This document shows, piece by piece, positions 23,239 to 26,784 of a DNA stretch of 26,784 nucleotides (its first letter is position 1; the number at the start of each line of letters is the position of its first letter). The notes beneath the pieces are model-generated. The model made no database searches, was not told where the DNA came from, and saw only the letters and a program-made list of their open reading frames with translations. Source of the DNA: JANRKG01 sp033763635 (GTDB lineage Bacteria; Cyanobacteriota; Cyanobacteriia; GCF-001939115); NCBI GenBank assembly GCA_033763635.1, contig JANRKG010000448.1:1-26784 (forward strand), given 5' to 3'. The position numbers and the translations under genes are program-made.

Positions 23239-23315
23239 GGAAACTTCTAGAAAACAATTTCCCCTCTGGTTTCGGCTTCGCTCAACCAGCGTTCGTGCCC
23301 TGAGCAGAGTCGAAA
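23237..23315 (+). repeat. Hairpin repeat, copy 1 (inverted relative to copy 2)
   Basis: A segment of about 80 bp contains AAAACAATTTCCCC, then CTGGTTTCGGCTTCGCTCAA, CCAGCG, and GCCCTGAGCAGAGTCGAA. It is matched on the opposite strand at 23951-24030. The arms at 23271-23284 and 23301-23314 form a hairpin with two wobble pairs and one mismatch. It begins immediately at the cupin stop codon. The rest of the gap to 23512 shows no gene, only a weak stem at 23396-23423. Confidence 0.75.
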
Positions 23316-23512
23316 GTCATCCCATCGGTAAATTCTTTTCAAGAAATCGCCTAAGATCCCGAAGTACATTACAATCAGAACAACCAAAAGCTAGTAGAGG
23401 CGTTTCACTCATGGAGCGTCTCTCTTAGTAAATGTGAGAAATTCCTTGGGGTCAAGGTCAAAGCCCAATTGTGAGGGATTTGTTCTTTAGTAACTTGTGT
23501 TGGCGATCGAGC

Positions 23513-23564
23513 GTTCACAGTTCATAGTTCAAAGTTCAAGTTCATAGTTCAAGTTCATGATTCA
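23513..23564 (+). repeat. GTTCA tandem array running into the Fe-S carrier start codon
   Basis: Seven GTTCA copies begin at 23513, 23520, 23527, 23534, 23540, 23547 and 23553, with steps of 7, 7, 7, 6, 7 and 6 bases; a degenerate ATTCA follows at 23560. The ATG of the next gene (23557) uses the last A of the seventh copy, so the array occupies the normal ribosome-site position. It resembles short tandemly repeated sequences known from cyanobacteria. Confidence 0.8.
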
Positions 23565-23892
23565 ACTGAGTCAATCTGCAATTCGTGAAGTGATGCGCCT
23601 CCAAACGAAGCAGAAGGCAGAGGGCGCACAGTTTCGTTTGCAAGTGAAGCCAGGGGGCTGTGCGGGGCTTTCCTACTGGCTGGGGTTCGATCGTGAGTCC
23701 CAACCGGGAGATCACCACTATGCGGCGGATGAGATACAGGTTGTCGTAGATCCCCTGACTTTAAAGCATGTACAGGGTTTAACTCTCGACTACTCGGAGG
23801 ATTTAATGGGAGGCGCTTTTCGCTTCCATAACCCCAATGCTGCCAAGAGTTGTGACTGTGGAATTTCTTTTAGCCTAAAAGCAGCTGAGTAA
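23557..23892 (+). CDS. A-type iron-sulfur cluster carrier (IscA/SufA family)
   Basis: The 111-residue protein is a typical A-type carrier that holds or delivers iron or Fe-S clusters during cofactor assembly. The three conserved cysteines fall at 35 (KPGGCAGLSY), 99 and 101 (SCDCGISF), the same positions as in E. coli IscA. The second motif is C-D-C rather than the common C-G-C. The ATG 23557 gives the usual family N-terminus (MIQLSQSAI), but no ribosome-binding sequence precedes it because a GTTCA tandem array fills that space. The gene stands alone between two inverted copies of an 80-bp hairpin repeat, with no other suf or isc genes in the window. Choosing between IscA, SufA and ErpA subtypes is not possible from this sequence alone. 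Confidence 0.93.
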   Translation: MIQLSQSAIREVMRLQTKQKAEGAQFRLQVKPGGCAGLSYWLGFDRESQPGDHHYAADEIQVVVDPLTLKHVQGLTLDYSEDLMGGAFRFHNPNAAKSCDCGISFSLKAAE

Positions 23893-23950
23893 CTGGTTGG
23901 GCAAAGGACGAGCTTAGGTGATCTTTTGAAAAGAGTTTACGAATGAGTTG

Positions 23951-24030
23951 CCCTTCGGCTCCGCTCAGGGCAAAGCGCTGGTTGAGCAAAGCCGAAACCA
24001 GTAGGGAAATTGTTTCCTGGAAATCTCCTT
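23951..24030 (-). repeat. Hairpin repeat, copy 2 (inverted relative to copy 1)
   Basis: Its reverse complement reads GGAAACAATTTCCC, CTGGTTTCGGCTTTGCTCAA, CCAGCG and GCCCTGAGCGGAGCCGAA, closely matching copy 1. The arms TTCGGCTCCGCTCA (23954-23967) and TGAGCAAAGCCGAA (23983-23996) pair fully, apart from two non-Watson-Crick positions. The differences from copy 1 partly preserve pairing, which suggests the folded form matters. Confidence 0.75.
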
Positions 24031-24139
24031 AACTTGACAAATCTTTAATAAAAGTCTTCAAATGCTTTAAACATCCTGGAAAACGCTCAGGCTAGGATGA
24101 TTACATCGGCTCAGTTGTGTGTTTCCAAGCGTATTTTTT

Positions 24140-24165
24140 GTGGCCTGCCTTTCAAGGCAGGCCAC
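24140..24165. repeat. 26-bp near-perfect palindromic hairpin
   Basis: GTGGCCTGCCTT and AAGGCAGGCCAC are perfectly complementary 12-base arms around TC. It sits 8 bp past the stop of the minus-strand DUF4079 gene. On that strand it is followed by AAAAAATACG and on the other by CACTCCG, so neither direction has a T-run. It could still stabilise or end the DUF4079 transcript, or be a dispersed palindromic repeat. Confidence 0.6.
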
Positions 24166-24173
24166 CACTCCGA

Positions 24174-24896
24174 TTATCCCTGTGGGGGCTGGGGAGCCGG
24201 GGTTGGACAGGTTTTAGCTGAGAAGTTGCAACTGTAAATATAAGGCTCCTGCCAACCGAGGGGAATTTCCAATAAATCTTTCGCTCCCGTAAAGCCCTGC
24301 CCAACAAATAGGAGCAGAGCAACACAGTTCAAGACAGTATGGGCAATTCGCCAGCGATTCGAACGATCTTTATAGATGTCTGGCACGATCGCCAAAGAAA
24401 TAATCATGAGCAGGGCGGCGACAATCCCGATGTAGTAATGGGACCAGTACCATTCAGGGGTTCGTCGGTACACCCCATCCTGGCACCCTAAGATGATTAA
24501 CCCTGCACCCGATAGGGTTGCAAAGATTCCGCGCCAGTGGGCTGCGCGGGCACGATACAGGCAAACCAGAGAGGCGATCGTCGCAATGAACATGGCAAGA
24601 ATGAAAGACACCTGACCGGGGGATTGCAAATAGGTTTGTTTTGTGATGATGTGGTTGCCGATCGGACGGGCTAACCCAATCAGAGAAATGCCTACGACAG
24701 AACCCGTTAGCCAACGCCCCAATCGGACATGTTCTTTTCCACTGGTTGCAGGAATCTGGCTTTTACCCTCCTCTGCGACCTGAAACCGACGCTGGCGAGT
24801 TTGCCACGCTAGATTGACCACGATTCCAATGACGGGAAAAACAAAGGCAACAGCCAGGAAGGGATGGACAAGACGCAACACATCTCTGAAATCCAT
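24174..24896 (-). CDS. DUF4079 family membrane protein
   Basis: The 240-residue protein has about six hydrophobic segments (near 6-28, 58-76, 95-117, 123-142, 152-176 and 188-210). The closing sequence GQGFTGAKDLLEIPLGWQ and early conserved His (LRLVHPFLAV) match what I know of DUF4079, a cyanobacterial and plastid membrane family of unknown function; a haem-binding or electron-transfer role has been suggested for similar helix bundles but nothing here proves it. A Pro-rich tail with a Cys pair (SCNFSAKTC) ends the protein. I chose ATG 24896 since it has AGGA upstream and begins the family sequence; ATG 24932 would add twelve residues. It stands alone on the minus strand. Confidence 0.8.
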   Translation of the reverse strand: MDFRDVLRLVHPFLAVAFVFPVIGIVVNLAWQTRQRRFQVAEEGKSQIPATSGKEHVRLGRWLTGSVVGISLIGLARPIGNHIITKQTYLQSPGQVSFILAMFIATIASLVCLYRARAAHWRGIFATLSGAGLIILGCQDGVYRRTPEWYWSHYYIGIVAALLMIISLAIVPDIYKDRSNRWRIAHTVLNCVALLLFVGQGFTGAKDLLEIPLGWQEPYIYSCNFSAKTCPTPAPQPPQG

Positions 24897-25171
24897 AGGG
24901 TGCTTTTCCTGCAAATAAATTTTGAAAATCAATGGATTAGGGAACCAACGGGGTTATTGTAAGGTACCTGAACTGGGGATAGGTGGAAGGCATTCTGCCA
25001 AAATCCCTCTAAACAGGTACGTTCCTACAAATCATCAGGATTTAAACTACCTTGCTGCCAGAAAAATCCTCTAACGCTTTTGTGATTTGGCAAATCCCTG
25101 AGCCTTATTATCATAAAGCTGGCTCTAGGGGTCTCCAGTTTTCTGATTGCATTGCTATCGTAGAAAAAGCT

Positions 25172-25438
25172 ATGCCCTGGTTTGTCAAGATTGAAGAAGG
25201 CATTGTCGAAAAATCCATCTTCGACCAATATGTTCCGGCCCATAAGCAGTATGTGCAGACATTGATTGACCGGGGGCATGAAGCCCGGAGTGGCTATTGG
25301 TCGCGGCGTGGCGGCGGCATGTTACTGTTCAAAGCCGACTCCAGAGCCGAAGCGGAGGCGATCGTTGCAGCAGATCCATTGGTTCAGAATGGATGTGTTC
25401 GCTACGACCTTTATGAATGGTGCGTTGTCGTGGAGTGA
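25172..25438 (+). CDS. YciI-like (YCII domain) protein
   Basis: The 88-residue protein is a single YCII domain, a small ferredoxin-like fold. MPWFVKIEEGIVEKSIF begins the domain, followed by the conserved HKQYVQTLIDRGHEARSGYW, GGGMLLFKADSRAEAEAIVA and DPLVQNGCVRYDLYEW. The family has a conserved His-Asp pair and possible enzyme activity, but cellular roles are poorly known. The start was set at ATG 25172 because the 40 codons upstream in the same frame have no family resemblance. The stop is six bases before smpB, so the two are likely cotranscribed. The gap 24897-25171 shows no other gene, only GTACCTG/CAGGTAC arms 43 bp apart. Confidence 0.83.
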   Translation: MPWFVKIEEGIVEKSIFDQYVPAHKQYVQTLIDRGHEARSGYWSRRGGGMLLFKADSRAEAEAIVAADPLVQNGCVRYDLYEWCVVVE

Positions 25439-25444
25439 CCCAGA

Positions 25445-25912
25445 ATGGTAGATGATCAGGGCGGATTTAAGATTATTGCCGATAACCGACAGGCTCGGTT
25501 CCAGTATGAGATTCTGGAAGCCCTGGAAGCGGGGATTGAACTGCGGGGAACGGAGGTCAAGTCCATTCGAGCGGGACGAGCCAACCTGAAGGATGGGTTT
25601 GCCCTCGTGCGGAATGGAGAAATTTGGCTGCACAACGTTCATGTCTCTCCCCACGAAACCACGAATCAGGTCTACAATCACGACCCCCGCCGCACTCGGA
25701 AATTGCTCCTCCATCGGGAGGAAATTCGGAAGCTGATCGGTAAGACGGAACAACAAGGGCTAACCCTGGTTCCCCTGAAGCTCTATTTCAAAAGGGGAAA
25801 GGTCAAGGTGGAAATTGCCCTGGTGCGAGGTAAGAAGCTCCATGACAAACGGGAAGATATCAAGAAGCGGGACGACAAACGCCAAATGGAACGGGCGATG
25901 AAAAACTATTAA
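25445..25912 (+). CDS. smpB: SsrA-binding protein SmpB
   Basis: The 155-residue protein binds tmRNA and delivers it to stalled ribosomes for trans-translation. Recognisable parts are the N-terminal RFQYEILEALEAGIELRGTE, KSIRAGRANLKDGFALVRNG, the NHDPRRTRKLLLHREEI segment, LTLVPLKLYFKRGKVKVEIAL, and a basic C-terminal tail (KKLHDKREDIKKRDDKR) that inserts in the mRNA channel. Length is normal. The gene follows yciI by six bases. No ssrA (tmRNA) gene was recognised in this window. A weak hairpin lies 77 bp downstream. Confidence 0.97.
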   Translation: MVDDQGGFKIIADNRQARFQYEILEALEAGIELRGTEVKSIRAGRANLKDGFALVRNGEIWLHNVHVSPHETTNQVYNHDPRRTRKLLLHREEIRKLIGKTEQQGLTLVPLKLYFKRGKVKVEIALVRGKKLHDKREDIKKRDDKRQMERAMKNY

Positions 25913-26249
25913 TGAATTGTGAGGGCAACGATGACTTCGCAGTTTTGGCAGAACGAAGACGGAAGAATTTTCAAGACCCAATGATTGAGAAGAAATGGTC
26001 TACCCTTCTTCAGTCTGTTCAGCTACAAGTAGTAATTTTGGGGTTTTATGCCGAACCGTTCTGCCTATCTACCTACTATGGGTTTTAGGCAGAAAATTTC
26101 AGTCTATTTATAGTTAGCCCTCAAGTCCTCGGTTGGGGCTGTGCATAAAGCTTATCTGTTAGCGGCAACGCCAAATTGCCCTCAAATGCATCCCAAGCAG
26201 CCACTTTAAACAATTTAAGACAAAAAAGTAATAGAGTTTAGCTCCTGGT
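25913..26249. other. Gene-free region after smpB with two stem-loops
   Basis: No convincing gene is present. GAAGAA (25989-25994) pairs with TTCTTC (26006-26011), and TTCTGCCTA (26059-26067) pairs perfectly with TAGGCAGAA (26086-26094), followed by AATTTCAG. A third weak stem is AGCCC/GGGCT at 26116-26140. None has a clean T-run. The second one is the best candidate for ending the yciI-smpB transcript. Confidence 0.4.
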
Positions 26250-26276
26250 AGTATGTACAGATGTGCATACTATAAT
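26250..26276 (+). promoter_or_regulatory. Palindromic operator overlapping a TATAAT box before brnT
   Basis: AGTATG (26250-26255) and CATACT (26266-26271) are perfect arms; the inner bases ACA/TGT also pair, leaving one wobble and a GA centre in a 22-bp palindrome. The last T begins TATAAT (26271-26276), a perfect -10 box. No clear -35 is seen at the usual distance. A bound repressor such as the BrnT-BrnA complex would cover the promoter. Confidence 0.62.
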
Positions 26277-26280
26277 TGAG

Positions 26281-26547
26281 ATGTCTTACCAATGGAATAG
26301 AGATAAGGCAGCAGCTAATCTCCGCAAGCATGGTATCGATTTTGCCGATGCAACATCCGTTTTCTCCGATGATCTGGCAATTACTATTCCAGAAGAACGG
26401 TTTGATGAAGAACGATTTGTCACAATCGGCGTTGATGCATTTGGAAGAGTTTTGGTAGTTGTCTACACAATGCGAGACGATGAGATCCGAATCATCTCTG
26501 CTCGCAAAGCAACTCGGCAAGAACGACAGCAGTATGAGGAAGAATGA
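26281..26547 (+). CDS. brnT: BrnT-type toxin (DUF497), type II toxin-antitoxin
   Basis: The 88-residue protein matches the length and sequence of the BrnT toxin family, RelE-like ribonucleases that inhibit growth by cutting RNA. Typical features are YQWNRDKAAANLRKHGIDFADA, FDEERFVTIG, RVLVVVYTMRDDEIRIISARKAT and the acidic end. I chose ATG 26281 because the family sequence begins with MSYQWNRDKA; an ATG at 26263 lies inside the operator and would precede the -10 box end. Toxin precedes antitoxin, as is usual for this family. No ribosome site is visible, and the -10 box ends only four bases before the ATG, so the transcript would start near or in the start codon. The antitoxin frame follows at once. 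Confidence 0.9.
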   Translation: MSYQWNRDKAAANLRKHGIDFADATSVFSDDLAITIPEERFDEERFVTIGVDAFGRVLVVVYTMRDDEIRIISARKATRQERQQYEEE

Positions 26548-26549
26548 TT

Positions 26550-26784
26550 ATGGAAGCTGAATACGATTTTAGTCAGGGTAAACGAGGGGCAATCGACCCA
26601 ACATCACCTGGAAAAACTCGGATCACCATTCGGTTAGATGATGAGATTTTAGAATGGTTTCGTGAACAAGCTCACAATGCAGGCGGCGGAAATTATCAAA
26701 CGATGATTAACGAAGCCTTGCGTCAGCATATTCAGCAGAACCGAGAACCTTTAGAGGAAACATTACGCAGAGTTGTTCGTGAAG
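26550..26784 (+). CDS. brnA: BrnA-type antitoxin, cut off by the window end
   Basis: The frame begins MEAEYDFSQGKRGAIDP and continues through KTRITIRLDDEILEWFREQA and GGNYQTMINEALRQHIQQN, a ribbon-helix-helix DNA-binding region of the BrnA (DUF4415) family, and then reaches the right edge without a stop. It should bind and neutralise BrnT and help repress the operon by recognising the palindrome at 26250-26271. ATG 26550 was chosen because GAGGA lies nine bases upstream; ATG 26544 overlaps the brnT stop as ATGA and would add two residues. About 78 codons are visible. The real C-terminus is outside the window. Confidence 0.85.
   Translation, partial: MEAEYDFSQGKRGAIDPTSPGKTRITIRLDDEILEWFREQAHNAGGGNYQTMINEALRQHIQQNREPLEETLRRVVRE

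Noticed and set aside
23513..23564. CRISPR-like array
   Set aside because: Units are only 6-7 bp with no spacers; it is a short tandem repeat.
24140..24165. Intrinsic terminator call for DUF4079
   Set aside because: The hairpin is strong but is followed by an A-run, not a T-run, on that strand.
25025..25279. 84-codon minus-strand ORF over yciI
   Set aside because: It is the antisense shadow of the YCII domain gene.
26215..26520. 101-codon minus-strand ORF over brnT
   Set aside because: It is antisense to a recognised toxin gene and covers the operator.

Overview
The window is cyanobacterial chromosome. The evidence is the repeated HIP1 octamer GCGATCGC (for example in glsF, the cyclase and shc), a long single-subunit ferredoxin-type glutamate synthase, and several families largely confined to cyanobacteria (DUF3685, DUF3082, DUF4079, LEVG-type PEP-CTERM). 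Base composition and gene families suggest a filamentous Leptolyngbya/Oscillatoria-like genome, but the genus is an inference. No tRNA, rRNA, transposase, CRISPR array or prophage was seen.

Layout. Positions 1-1620 hold the 3' part of a DUF3685 gene converging on a thioredoxin-TPR (CnoX/YbbN-type) gene. Positions 1650-2416 look empty but contain a good 49-codon gene on the minus strand (1878-2027) with its own ribosome site, a strong hairpin downstream and a palindrome upstream. From 2417 to 3839 a SAM hydroxide adenosyltransferase gene is followed by a small membrane protein gene. From 3991 to 9480 lies a lipid block: squalene-hopene cyclase on the minus strand, divergent from hpnB (hopanoid-associated glycosyltransferase), which is followed 26 bp later by a MacB/FtsX-type ABC permease and then its ATPase. 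The plus strand continues with rsmA and ispE (overlapping by 19 bp; ispE feeds the isoprenoid supply) and a small DUF3082 membrane protein.

Positions 11668-12062 are a gene-free leader with two perfect odd-centred palindromes, ahead of a LEVG-type PEP-CTERM surface protein. Next come two translationally coupled genes: a lipoprotein made of two sulfite-oxidase-like (molybdopterin-fold) repeats that lack an obvious metal-ligand cysteine, and a membrane class III nucleotide cyclase with a periplasmic sensor region and HAMP domain. I read this pair as a candidate signalling module. The minus strand then carries glsF (15596-20245), followed by a divergent exported AMIN/NAGPA protein.

The last part (22550-26784) is richer in repeats: a stand-alone mannose-6-phosphate-isomerase-type cupin preceded by three octamers at exact 11-bp period; an A-type Fe-S carrier gene flanked by two inverted copies of a hairpin repeat of about 80 bp, whose start codon lies inside a GTTCA tandem array; a DUF4079 membrane protein; yciI-smpB; and a BrnT/BrnA toxin-antitoxin pair with a palindromic operator overlapping a TATAAT box. 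The antitoxin runs off the right edge.

Nothing here is a clear new defence or biosynthetic island. The most promising leads are the lipoprotein-cyclase pair, the hopanoid glycosyltransferase-ABC exporter linkage, the unlisted 49-aa gene and the inverted repeat pair around the Fe-S carrier gene.
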